This document shows, in pieces, positions 32,943-41,489 of a DNA stretch of 64,000 nucleotides (its first letter is position 1; each line of letters starts with the position of its first letter). The translations under genes were made by a program, and so were the position numbers. The stretch is from positions 1 through 64,000 of the forward strand of contig JBDTBW010000078.1 of assembly GCA_039923855.1 (NCBI GenBank), written 5' to 3'. Origin of the DNA: 66-474 sp039923855 (GTDB lineage: Bacteria; Pseudomonadota; Gammaproteobacteria; Xanthomonadales; Rhodanobacteraceae). The notes below the pieces were generated by a model. The model was not told the DNA's origin, made no database searches, and saw only the letters and a list, made by a program, of their open reading frames with translations.

Positions 32943-33827
32943 TTGATTCGCCTGCTGGAGAATTGGAGTGCGCGCGCGGACGCGGCACTCTTGCGCGCGT
33001 TGCCGCGGGAAGACAGCGAACCGAGGGAACTGGTACGCGCGATGCGCTACGCGGTGCTCGGCGGCGGCAAGCGGCTGCGCCCGCTGCTGGTGTATGCAAC
33101 CGGCGCGGCGCTGGGCACGTACGAGCGCGCGCTGGACGCGCCGGCATGCGCGGTCGAACTGATCCACGCTTATTCGCTGGTGCACGACGACCTGCCGGCG
33201 ATGGACGACGATGACCTGCGCCGTGGTCGTCCCACCTGCCACGTCGCTTTCGGCGAGGCCACCGCGATCCTCGCCGGGGACGCACTGCAGGCGCTTGCGT
33301 TCGAGATTCTCGCCACCGATCGCACTCCGCCCATCGAAATGGCGTCGCGCGTGGAAATGTTGCACGCGTTGGCCGCCGCCTGCGGGGCGCAAGGCATGGC
33401 TGGCGGACAGGCGTTCGACCTGGCCGCGGTCGGCAAAAAACTCGACCGCGAGCAACTGGAGCACATGCATGCGCACAAAACCGGCGCGTTGATCCGCGCC
33501 AGCGTGCGTCTGGGCGCGCTGGCGGCAGGTTGCACCGATGCCGCGACGCTCGACGCGCTGGATCGCTATGGCCACGCGATCGGGCTGGCCTTCCAGGTGC
33601 GCGACGACATCCTCGATGTCGAAGGTCACGCAGACGTGATCGGCAAGACGTCCGGCAAGGATGCGGCGGCCGCCAAGCCGACCTTCCCTTCGGTATTGGG
33701 CATGGATGCTTCGCGCGCGCGCCTGCGCGTTTTGACCGAGGAAGCATTGGCTGCGCTGGCGCCTATGCGAGAACGCGCGCCGCCGCTGTCGGAGCTGGCA
33801 CGCTACGTGGCCGAACGTGATCGTTGA
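32943..33827 (+). CDS. ispA: farnesyl diphosphate synthase (short-chain trans-prenyl synthase)
   Basis: About 294 residues from a TTG at 32943; other TTG codons at 32934 and 32907 (the last overlapping xseB) are possible, and no ATG or GTG is available. The first aspartate-rich motif is in HAYSLVHDDLPAMDDDDLRR, the second in FQVRDDILDVEG; GGGKRLRPLLVYATG binds the substrate. It joins IPP to DMAPP and GPP to give FPP, the substrate of UppS. dxs, which often follows, is not here: a heptad satellite and a terminator close the block. Confidence 0.92.
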   Translation: MIRLLENWSARADAALLRALPREDSEPRELVRAMRYAVLGGGKRLRPLLVYATGAALGTYERALDAPACAVELIHAYSLVHDDLPAMDDDDLRRGRPTCHVAFGEATAILAGDALQALAFEILATDRTPPIEMASRVEMLHALAAACGAQGMAGGQAFDLAAVGKKLDREQLEHMHAHKTGALIRASVRLGALAAGCTDAATLDALDRYGHAIGLAFQVRDDILDVEGHADVIGKTSGKDAAAAKPTFPSVLGMDASRARLRVLTEEALAALAPMRERAPPLSELARYVAERDR

Positions 33828-33830
33828 ATC

Positions 33831-33886
33831 TCGGGACTCGGGACTCGGGACTCGGGACTCGGGACTCGGGACTCGGGACTCGGGAC
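33831..33886 (+). repeat. 7-bp tandem repeat (TCGGGAC)x8
   Basis: Eight perfect heptad units begin four bases after the ispA stop. On the other strand it reads GAGTCCC, the motif found interspersed in lpxB (23514-23549) and, in variant GATTCCC form, in leuS (54177-54200). It carries no gene. Confidence 0.95.
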
Positions 33887-33911
33887 TCGAACAGAGCATA
33901 ACAACTGGACC

Positions 33912-33945
33912 GTCCTTCGGGCGCAGGCCGGAATCCAGTGGCCCA
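33912..33945 (+). repeat. dispersed intergenic repeat, second copy
   Basis: GGGCGCAGGCCGGAATCCAGTGGC repeats the motif at about 22632 between lpxA and lpxB. It lies in the gene-free gap between the heptad satellite and the terminator. Confidence 0.55.
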
Positions 33946-34024
33946 TACATTGCCCGAGAAGCGAAAACGCAGGTACCTCCACCAACTCGCCGCCACGTTT
34001 CGACCTGCGCCGAAATCACGAGCG

Positions 34025-34054
34025 AAAAAAACGGGCCGCAAGGCCCGTTTTTTT
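34025..34054. terminator. bidirectional intrinsic terminator
   Basis: A-run, then the 7-bp stem ACGGGCC/GGCCCGT with GCAA loop, then T-run. It can stop transcription from ispA on the + strand and from the DUF4870 gene on the - strand, whose genes converge here. Confidence 0.9.
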
Positions 34055-34076
34055 CATGCGGATTTTTCGCGCCTGA

Positions 34077-34490
34077 TCAGCTGATCAAACGCAGCGCGAA
34101 CGGATAGCGGTAGCTCTCTCCCTTGCTCACCGCGACCGCGGCGATGATGCAAAACACGATATTCAGGATCCACAACAGGAACCACAAGAACATGCCGATG
34201 ATGATGAAGGTGAGAACCCAGCAGATCACATAGCCGATGAGGATGGTGATCTGGAAGTTCAGCGCTTCCCTGGATTGATCGACAAGGAACGGCTTGTCAG
34301 TGCGGTCCTTGTGGATCAGCCATACGATCAGCGGGACGATGAAGCCGAAGATGATCCCGGACAGATGGGTGATCAACGCGAGATTGCGATCGTCGGCGCT
34401 GCTGCCGGCCGCGGGTGGCGCTGGCGGTGGCGGTGAATAGGAAGGCGGTGGTGGCGGTGGTGGTGTAACGGATTCCGGCGGAACGCTCAT
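34077..34490 (-). CDS. DUF4870 membrane protein
   Basis: The protein has 137 residues. The start MSVPPESV follows GGGGAG at six bases. A proline-rich N-terminal tail (about residues 9-32) is followed by three or four transmembrane helices: NLALITHLSGIIFGFIVPLI, then KDRTDKPFLVDQSREALNFQ, the family's most conserved part, then two long hydrophobic helices. DUF4870 (Tic20-like) proteins are common small inner-membrane proteins with unknown role. It stands alone, ending at the shared terminator. Confidence 0.88.
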   Translation of the reverse strand: MSVPPESVTPPPPPPPSYSPPPPAPPAAGSSADDRNLALITHLSGIIFGFIVPLIVWLIHKDRTDKPFLVDQSREALNFQITILIGYVICWVLTFIIIGMFLWFLLWILNIVFCIIAAVAVSKGESYRYPFALRLIS

Positions 34491-34713
34491 GGGTAACTCC
34501 CCTACGCAGTGAACGGAACGCACGCGCACTGTCCCGCGCCACCGGGCGTCTGTCAAGCGCCGCGCATGGCACAGAGTCGTTTACTCATGATCCGTTCGTT
34601 CCAAGCGCAGGCCCATGGAGCCGAAGTCGAAGGACGATGATCGCCTGGAACGCTTCGGCTCCGCTCGCTACGCGAACTGCGCGCAGCGCGAACAGGTTTA
34701 TCTTTGCACCCGT

Positions 34714-36024
34714 TCAAACCGCGGCACGCGCCCTTCCGACAAGGTTTTCGGCAGGCGCAACCTTGCCGCTGCCTGGGAACACCCGCGTTTCCAACGCGGA
34801 TTCGGACACGCCAAGGTGTGCTGCCAGCACGCCTTTGAACACGCCGCGCAAATCGGTGGTCGCGTGCAGATCGCGGTCCTGATAGAGCTGTCCGCGGCCG
34901 ATGCCCGGCCACTGGCCGCCGACGTGGCCGCCGCGCAACGCGCCGCCGGCGAGGAACATCGCGCCGCCGGTGCCGTGGTCGGTGCCGCCGGTGCCATTGA
35001 TCGCCGCGGTGCGGCCGAATTCGGTGACCACCGCGATGATGGTGCGGCTCCAGGTATCGCCCATGGCCTCGCGGTAGGCCTTGATGCCGGCATCGAGTTC
35101 CGCCAGCTTGCGTTGCAGGATCGCCGCCTCGTTGGCATGGGTATCCCAGCCGTTGTCCTCGACGAAACCGACGCGCGGCCCATTGACCTTGGCCATGAAG
35201 CCGCCGGCTGCGCCCATCAACAACGGCAACTGCCCGGCATAGGGTTTGCCGGACGTCCCTTTTTCTTGCGCACGTGGCGCGGCCATCGCTTGCGTGGGGA
35301 CGACTTTGTTACGCACCGGCATCGACGTCGCCGGCAGTATTTGGGGCACAGTCGGCAGCGAGGGAGCATCCTGTTGTTGCGCGATCGCGCGGATAAACGT
35401 TTCTGCCAGTCGAGGATCTTCCGCGTACAGCGGTTGCAGACGTTGCAAAAGAATCGGATTCACCTGTGTCGGCAACGGCGGCGACCATGACGACACATTG
35501 CCGCGGCCGCGCATGGACAATGGCATCACCGTCGCCACCGCCAGCCCTTCCACACCCGGCATCGCCGCGACGCAACGGTTCAACCAGCCATCCTGCGCGC
35601 CGTGCGGCTGCGCGGTGCCATTCTCCAGACAATCCTGCGCGTCGAAATGCGAGCGCCCCCAATACGGCGGCGCGGCCGCTACATACGGCATGAACTGACC
35701 TTGCGTATAAAGTTGCGAGGCGTAGTCCAGCGATGGATGCAACGCGAATGTCGAATCGAGTTTGTGCGCGGGCGGCACATTCGGTTTGCTCGAGCCATCC
35801 GGCGACAAGGCCAGTGCGCCGCGGATCGCGGAATAACCCGGATCGCCGAACGGTGGCACGGCTTCCAACCCATCCAATCCGCCGCGCAACAGCACCAGCA
35901 GAAAGCGCGTATCCGAGCCGGTCGCGGCGAAGGTCAGCTTGGGCCACAACACCAACGCGCCCGCGGCGAGCAGCGTGCCGGCCAGGAATTGTCGGCGGTT
36001 GATGGATGTGTCGAGGGTGCGCAT
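34714..36024 (-). CDS. DUF1501 family secreted protein with Tat signal
   Basis: The product has 436 residues from ATG 36024. The N-terminus NRRQFLAGTLLAAGALVL is a twin-arginine signal, cut near TFAATG. The body has LVLLRGGLDGLEAVPPFGDP, VEDNGWDTHANEAAI, VVTEFGRTAAINGTGGTDHG and GHVGGQWPG, typical of DUF1501, which is related to the sulfatase/alkaline phosphatase superfamily. It starts one base after the stop of the DUF1800 gene. The two families almost always occur as such a pair; the joint function is not established. Confidence 0.9.
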   Translation of the reverse strand: MRTLDTSINRRQFLAGTLLAAGALVLWPKLTFAATGSDTRFLLVLLRGGLDGLEAVPPFGDPGYSAIRGALALSPDGSSKPNVPPAHKLDSTFALHPSLDYASQLYTQGQFMPYVAAAPPYWGRSHFDAQDCLENGTAQPHGAQDGWLNRCVAAMPGVEGLAVATVMPLSMRGRGNVSSWSPPLPTQVNPILLQRLQPLYAEDPRLAETFIRAIAQQQDAPSLPTVPQILPATSMPVRNKVVPTQAMAAPRAQEKGTSGKPYAGQLPLLMGAAGGFMAKVNGPRVGFVEDNGWDTHANEAAILQRKLAELDAGIKAYREAMGDTWSRTIIAVVTEFGRTAAINGTGGTDHGTGGAMFLAGGALRGGHVGGQWPGIGRGQLYQDRDLHATTDLRGVFKGVLAAHLGVSESALETRVFPGSGKVAPAENLVGRARAAV

Positions 36025-36025
36025 A

Positions 36026-37585
36026 TCAAACTCTCCACTGGAACGCGGGCGCGGCGAACAGCGTCGCCATCGCGACTTGCGTAGATTCGGCGCGGCGGAT
36101 CGCGGCACTCGTTTCCGAATCGAGCATGGGACCGAGCACGCCTTGCGCCAGATCCAGCGGTTGCTGCTGATCGGCCAGCGACACGCGCGCGGACAGCGCT
36201 TCCGCAGCCTGCACGCGCTTCCACAACGCATCCGGATCGATCCAGTTGGACGCGATGTCGGGAAACCCCGCCGGCGAGCGCGGCGTGAACGTCGGCTCGC
36301 CCATCGTGTTGAGCAGACCCAGCAACGGTTGCGGCTTGTCGCCGATGTCGATCCGTCCCGCGCGCAAGGATGAAATCACGAAATCCTGCGGCGTCTTGAA
36401 TTTGCGGGCGGCGACGCTCCACGCTTCGGGGCTCTCGATCAGTGTGCGATAAACGTGGGCAAGATCGGTATCGTGGTCGAGATAACTTCGCGTCATGCGA
36501 TCGACCAACGTCTGCGGCGGATCGTCCGACACGAAATGCCTCGCCAGTTTCAGCGACAGGTGTTTGGCGGTGGCGGGATGACGCGCAAGATCGACGAGGA
36601 TTGCGCGGCCCTGCTCGACGCCGCCTTCGGCATAGGTCTTGCCCATCACCCTGCGCGCGCCGGGTTCGTGCGCGTTGCCGCGGAACACGAATGCGGACGT
36701 CGGTTTGGCTGCATTTTCATCCCGCCGGAACGCGAAACGGCCGCGCATCCCGCCCATCCCGCCGCCACCGAACTCGCGCGGCAGCGGCGTGCTCCATCCG
36801 GTGATCGCGCGTGCGAGTTCGGTGACATCGGCCTGGCTGTAACCGCCGTTCACGCCAAGCGTATGCAATTCCATGATCTCGCGGCCGAGGTTTTCATTGA
36901 GACCGCCGGCCTTGCCCTTGTTCTGCGTGCCTTGGTTGGCCAGCCGCGCGGCGACGCGCTCGCCCACCCGAGAATCCGGTCCGATCGATTGCACGTTGTC
37001 GAGATAACGCAACATCGCCGGATGCGTTTCCACCGCCAGCAGCATGTCGGCGAAACGTCCGGTGACGTGCGGGCGGATTGCTTCGCGTTCCATCGGCGCG
37101 GCGTACAAGCGCGCGGGGCCCTTGTCCAGCGACACCGCGAAATGGTTTGACCAGAAATGCACCAGCCGCTCGACGAACGGCGTGTTGGTGGTCGCGGCAA
37201 GCCGGTAGCGCGCGGCGGCTTCCGCCATCATGTCGTCGCGGAATTCGCGCTTGATCTCGCGCACTTCCGCGGGTTTGGCATTCCTGGTTTGCGTGTTGTC
37301 CGTGCTTGCCAGCGGCTGTGCGTTGTCGTTCGTGTTCGTTGCGCCACCAAGCAATACACGCCGCTGCTGCTTGAACTGGCGATTTTCCAGTTTGTACTGC
37401 GATTCCCTGGAAAGATAATCAAGGCTGCTCGGCAATCCAGCGAATACTTGCCCGCCGTCCGGCCCGCTGGACACTTGCGCGTTCAGCCACGCTTTCGGAT
37501 CGTGCACGCTGGCCAGATCGCCCGGCCGCGCGCCCAAGCCAAATCGGTTGACCGCCGCGGTGGCGGCGTTGCCTTGTGCGTTCAT
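36026..37585 (-). CDS. DUF1800 family protein
   Basis: The product has 519 residues from ATG 37585 (a TTG at 37591 is also in frame). AAVNRFGLGARPGDL opens the family; ERLVHFWSNHFAVSLDKG, GLNENLGREIMELHTLGVNG, MELARAITGW-like VTELARAITGWS and ARHFVSDDPPQTLVDRM follow. A glycine-rich loop (GGGGMGGMRG) lies near the middle. No signal peptide is visible, unlike its Tat-exported DUF1501 partner just downstream. The role is unknown. Confidence 0.88.
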   Translation of the reverse strand: MNAQGNAATAAVNRFGLGARPGDLASVHDPKAWLNAQVSSGPDGGQVFAGLPSSLDYLSRESQYKLENRQFKQQRRVLLGGATNTNDNAQPLASTDNTQTRNAKPAEVREIKREFRDDMMAEAAARYRLAATTNTPFVERLVHFWSNHFAVSLDKGPARLYAAPMEREAIRPHVTGRFADMLLAVETHPAMLRYLDNVQSIGPDSRVGERVAARLANQGTQNKGKAGGLNENLGREIMELHTLGVNGGYSQADVTELARAITGWSTPLPREFGGGGMGGMRGRFAFRRDENAAKPTSAFVFRGNAHEPGARRVMGKTYAEGGVEQGRAILVDLARHPATAKHLSLKLARHFVSDDPPQTLVDRMTRSYLDHDTDLAHVYRTLIESPEAWSVAARKFKTPQDFVISSLRAGRIDIGDKPQPLLGLLNTMGEPTFTPRSPAGFPDIASNWIDPDALWKRVQAAEALSARVSLADQQQPLDLAQGVLGPMLDSETSAAIRRAESTQVAMATLFAAPAFQWRV

Positions 37586-37694
37586 GCGCAAATCTCGTCC
37601 TGAGCCTGTCGAGGGGCTCGCGTTCCAATGCCTGCATCAGCTTGAACGCGCGGCGCTGAACGGGGTTGACACCCTTGGCTGAACGAGCGTAATG

Positions 37695-38012
37695 CAATAC
37701 AGGCCATGGATGGCCGTCAACGAAGTGAGCTCAAGCGCCGTGCATGACGCCGAGCATCGCAGCGCCAAGCGGGAGCAAGGCGCGTATGTTCGAGCACAGG
37801 GACGTGCGAGTTCGCGCCGGCCCGCTTGGCGCGAGAAGCGCAGGGCAGTCGAGACAACACGATGTTGTCGAAACCGTCATGCCCGCGCGCGATGGTTTTG
37901 GCGACTTTTGCCGAAACAAAAGTCGCACGATCGCGGCAGCGAGCGGAACCAAGCAATCTTGCAAAAGAGCTGGATTCCGGGTTCTGCGCTTCGCGCAGCC
38001 CCGGAATGACGG
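37695..38012. repeat. long dispersed repeat, copy 1 (fills the gene-free gap)
   Basis: The gap between the DUF1800 and pmbA genes holds no gene. It matches the region 46961-47450 in several blocks: GGCCATGGATGGCCGT, GCGGGAGCAAGGCGCG.ATGTTCG, GTGCGAGTTCGCGCCGGCCC and a hairpin GCGACTTTTG-CCGAAA-CAAAAGTCGC at 37901-37926. In the other copy the stem has a compensated T-A pair instead of G-C. It ends with a CCCCGGAATGACGG motif near pmbA. Confidence 0.8.
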
Positions 38013-38024
38013 CTAAGAGCGGAG

Positions 38025-39395
38025 TTACTCTCCCGCCACCATCATCTTGCATACCAGGATCGAACCGGTCAGAAACGGCAGGCGCTTGTCGACATCGCTG
38101 CCGATCGCTTGCATGCCCATGAACATTTCGCGCAGGTTGCCGGCGATGGTTATCTCCTGCACCGGATACGCGATCGCACCCTGTTCGACCCAGAAGCCCG
38201 CCGCGCCACGCGAATAATCGCCGGTGACGATCGACACGCCGTGGCCGATCAGTTCGGTGACCAATAAACCCGTGCCCATCCGCGCCAGCAACTCGTCGAA
38301 CGACAGCGCCCCGCCATCGACACTCCCCGGCGACACGACCAGGTTGTGCACGCCGCCGGCGTTGCCGGTGGATTGCAGGCCGAGTTTGCGCGCCGAGTAA
38401 CTGCCAAGCACGTAACGTTGCAACACGCCACGCTCGATCAGCGACGATTCGCGCGTGGCGACGCCCTCGGCGTCGAACGCGGTCGAGGCGTGACCGCGCG
38501 GCAGCAACGGCTGTTCGGTGATCGCCACGAAATCCGGCAGCACTTGCTTGCCCGCTTGATCCAGCAGAAAACTCGCGCGCCGGTACAGCGAACCGCCGCT
38601 GACCGCTGTGACCAGATGCCCGATCAAGGAAGCCGCGACTTCCGGCGCGAACAACACCGGACATTCGCGCGTGGAAAGTTTGCGCGCGCCCAGTCTCGCC
38701 GCGGCGCGTTGCGCGGCGGTCGCGCCGATCGTTTTGGCCGGTGGAAAATCAGATGCGGCGCGAACGCTGTCGTACCAGTAGTCGCGCTGCCTTTCATCCC
38801 CTTCGCCCGCGATCAGCGAACACGACAGCGAATGCGAGGTGCCTCGTTCGCGTCCGATAAAACCGTGCGAATTCGCGTACACACCCAAGGCCGCACCGCT
38901 CTGCACACTCGCGCCTTCGGAATTGCCGATCGCCGGATGCGTGCGGCCTGCATCTTCGATTTGTTTTCCGATCTCGATCGCCTGCGCGACATCGAGTTGC
39001 CACGGATGCCACAAATCGAGATCGGGGAAGGGGCCATTTGCGATGCGCGCCGGATCGGCCAAGCCAGCGCAAGGGTCCGCTTCGGTATAACGTGCGATCG
39101 CGCAGGCCTGCGCGATCGTCGCCTCGATCGATTCGGATTTCAGATCGGCGGTGGACGCGCTGCCCTTGCGCTGACCGAAGTACACCGTCAAACCGAAGCC
39201 CCGGTCGCGGGTATGCTCGACGGTTTCGACGTCACCCAAGCGCACGTTGACCGACAAGCCGGTTTCGACGCTGGCGGAGACTTCCGCCTGCGACGCGCCA
39301 GCCACGCGCGCGCGACGGATCACGTCTTGCGCGAGTTCCGCGATCCGGTCGAGTTCTTCCAGACTGTTGCCGGTTGGTGTGGCGATGGCGTTCAA
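38025..39395 (-). CDS. pmbA: metalloprotease PmbA (TldE)
   Basis: The product has 456 residues. It matches the TldE half of the TldD/TldE pair: VNVRLGDVETVEHTRDRGFGLTVYFG near the N-terminus, LFAPEVAASLIGHL in the middle, and IGHGVSIVTGDYSRGAAGFW-like C-terminal region. TldE lacks the zinc motif, which TldD supplies; together they cleave leader peptides of microcin-type substrates and degrade CcdA-like unfolded peptides. tldD lies nearby with darP between, as in related genomes. Read on the - strand, away from darP. Confidence 0.94.
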   Translation of the reverse strand: MNAIATPTGNSLEELDRIAELAQDVIRRARVAGASQAEVSASVETGLSVNVRLGDVETVEHTRDRGFGLTVYFGQRKGSASTADLKSESIEATIAQACAIARYTEADPCAGLADPARIANGPFPDLDLWHPWQLDVAQAIEIGKQIEDAGRTHPAIGNSEGASVQSGAALGVYANSHGFIGRERGTSHSLSCSLIAGEGDERQRDYWYDSVRAASDFPPAKTIGATAAQRAAARLGARKLSTRECPVLFAPEVAASLIGHLVTAVSGGSLYRRASFLLDQAGKQVLPDFVAITEQPLLPRGHASTAFDAEGVATRESSLIERGVLQRYVLGSYSARKLGLQSTGNAGGVHNLVVSPGSVDGGALSFDELLARMGTGLLVTELIGHGVSIVTGDYSRGAAGFWVEQGAIAYPVQEITIAGNLREMFMGMQAIGSDVDKRLPFLTGSILVCKMMVAGE

Positions 39396-39436
39396 GGTCT
39401 TCTCTCTGAAGTTGACCCGTTACTATAACGGCCATC

Positions 39437-39973
39437 ATGCGCAACGCAGACAGCCACGATGACGCGGCGAACGAGCCGCCCAGCCGCAGCGGGCGCCGCC
39501 GAGAGGCGCTGGCGATGCTGGATCTGGCCGAAGCGCTGGTGACATTGCCGCCCTCGCGGGTGAAAAAGATCGACGTGCCCGACGAGGTGCGCGAGGAAAT
39601 CGCCAACGTGCGGCGCATCCCTTCGCACATCGCGCGCAAGCGCCAGCTCGCGCATCTGGCCAAGTTGATGCGCCGTCACGACCAGGCAACGTTCGATGCC
39701 GCGCGCGCGGAACTGGCGAACGAGCGCGGGCATGGCGCGCGCGAGGCGACAGTTTTGCACCGGCTCGAGGCGTTGCGCGAAAATCTGCTGGCCGGCGGCG
39801 ACGAAGTGCTCGCCGGGTTCATCGCCGCGCATCCGGATGTCGACCGCCAACGGCTGCGTTCGCTGATCCGGCAGGCACGCGGCGAGCGCGACGGCAACAA
39901 GCCGTTGCATGCGTATCGCGAATTGTTCCGGCTGCTGCGTGAACTGGGGTCTGTTCACACTACCACAGCGTAA
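39437..39973 (+). CDS. darP: ribosome biogenesis factor DarP (YjgA)
   Basis: The product has 178 residues. PPSRSGRRREALAMLDLAEA, IDVPDEVREEIANVRRIPSH, ARKRQLAHLAKLMRR and LHAYRELFRLLREL are conserved in YjgA/DUF615. The protein helps late 50S subunit assembly around the peptidyl transferase centre. It is divergent from pmbA and convergent with tldD, whose stop codon begins at the next base, so no terminator fits between them. Confidence 0.93.
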   Translation: MRNADSHDDAANEPPSRSGRRREALAMLDLAEALVTLPPSRVKKIDVPDEVREEIANVRRIPSHIARKRQLAHLAKLMRRHDQATFDAARAELANERGHGAREATVLHRLEALRENLLAGGDEVLAGFIAAHPDVDRQRLRSLIRQARGERDGNKPLHAYRELFRLLRELGSVHTTTA

Positions 39974-41416
39974 TCACGCTGCGGTACCGCCAACGGTCAT
40001 TCCGACAATCTTCAACGTCGGCTGGCCGACGCCCACCGGCACGCTCTGGCCATCCTTGCCGCACACGCCGACGCCTTCATCGAGTTTCAAATCGTTGCCG
40101 ATCATCGTGACGCGGGTCAGCACCTCGGGGCCGGAACCGATCAAGGTCGCGCCTTTCACGGGCGCGGTCACCTTGCCATCCTCGATCAGGTACGCCTCGC
40201 TGGCGGAGAACACGAACTTGCCGGAAGTGATATCGACCTGACCCCCGCCGAAGTTGACCGCGTACAGCCCGCGCTTGACCGAAGCGATGATCTCGGCCGG
40301 ATCGCGCATCCCCGGCAACATGTAGGTGTTGGTCATGCGCGGCATCGGCAGATGCGCGAAGGATTCGCGGCGGCCATTGCCAGTGGATGTCATGTTCATC
40401 AGCCCGGCGTTGTGCTTGTCCTGCATATAGCCGCTTAGACGGCCATTTTCGATCAACGTGGTGCAATGCGTCGGCGTGCCCTCATCGTCGATCGACAACG
40501 AACCGCGCCGGCCGGGCAGCGTGCCGTCGTCGACCACCGTTACTCCGTCAGCCGCAACCTGCTGGCCCATTCGGTTGGAAAACGCGGACGTCCCCTTGCG
40601 ATTGAAGTCGCCTTCCAGCCCGTGGCCGATCGCCTCGTGCAGCAGCACACCCGGCCAGCCCGGGCCGAGCACAACGTCCATCGTGCCGGCGGGCGCGGCT
40701 ACCGCGTCGAGATTGACGATCGCCTGGCGCACCGCCTCGCGCGCCCACTCGTGCGCGCGGCCGGAATCGATCAACTCGCGATAGCCGCAACGACCGCCGC
40801 CGCCGCCATTGCCCGCTTCCCGCCGTCCGTTGCTCTCCGCGATCACCTGCACGCCCACGCGCGTCAATGGGCGCACGTCCGCCGCCAGCGTGCTGTCGGC
40901 CGCGGCGATCAGGATCGTTTCGTGCGACGCGGCCAAGCTGACGATCACCTGACAAATGCGCGGATCGAGGCTGCGGCAAAGCGCGTCGAGTTCGCGCAAT
41001 AGCGATATCTTGGCGGGGTTGTCGAGTGCTTCGATCGGATCCTCGGCTGGATACAACGCGCGCGCGTTGCGCATCGCCAGCGGCGTGCCGACGCCGTTGC
41101 CTTCGCGCGCGATCGCACGCGCCGCGCCCGCGGCTTCCAGCAACTGCGGCAGCGCGATGTCGTCGGAGTAGGCGAAACCGGTCCTCTCGCCGGAGATCGC
41201 GCGCACACCAACGCCCTGCTCGATACTGTGGCTGCCATCGCGCACGATTCCATCCTCCAGCACCCACGACTCGCTGCGCGAATGCTGGAAATACAGGTCC
41301 GCCGCGTCGATCGACGGCCCCATTATCCGCGCGAACACGCGCTCCAGATCGTTGGCGGCCAAGCCACCGGGCGCGAGCAGACGGCGTTCGGCGAGGGCGA
41401 GCGGGGAATCCATCAT
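39974..41416 (-). CDS. tldD: metalloprotease TldD
   Basis: The product has 480 residues, close to E. coli TldD (481). The zinc motif is HEAIGHGLEGD, with more ligands expected at the conserved cysteine near VGVCGKDGQ. GYSDD-like FAYSDDIALPQLLEAA and MTNTYMLPGM are family features. It forms the active TldD/E protease with PmbA. Two ATG codons stand side by side at the start; either may be used. It follows the glycosylase-PEP mutase fusion gene by 73 bases on the same strand. Confidence 0.95.
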   Translation of the reverse strand: MMDSPLALAERRLLAPGGLAANDLERVFARIMGPSIDAADLYFQHSRSESWVLEDGIVRDGSHSIEQGVGVRAISGERTGFAYSDDIALPQLLEAAGAARAIAREGNGVGTPLAMRNARALYPAEDPIEALDNPAKISLLRELDALCRSLDPRICQVIVSLAASHETILIAAADSTLAADVRPLTRVGVQVIAESNGRREAGNGGGGGRCGYRELIDSGRAHEWAREAVRQAIVNLDAVAAPAGTMDVVLGPGWPGVLLHEAIGHGLEGDFNRKGTSAFSNRMGQQVAADGVTVVDDGTLPGRRGSLSIDDEGTPTHCTTLIENGRLSGYMQDKHNAGLMNMTSTGNGRRESFAHLPMPRMTNTYMLPGMRDPAEIIASVKRGLYAVNFGGGQVDITSGKFVFSASEAYLIEDGKVTAPVKGATLIGSGPEVLTRVTMIGNDLKLDEGVGVCGKDGQSVPVGVGQPTLKIVGMTVGGTAA

Positions 41417-41489
41417 GTGTTTAAGCGGATGGCTGCGGCGCAGCCGGAACCCTCAACGTAAGGGCGAAATGGCGGGATCGCAAGCGCCA

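Noticed and set aside
33831..33886. Regular short repeats considered as CRISPR
   Set aside because: The 7-bp units are directly joined without spacers, and no cas gene is nearby.
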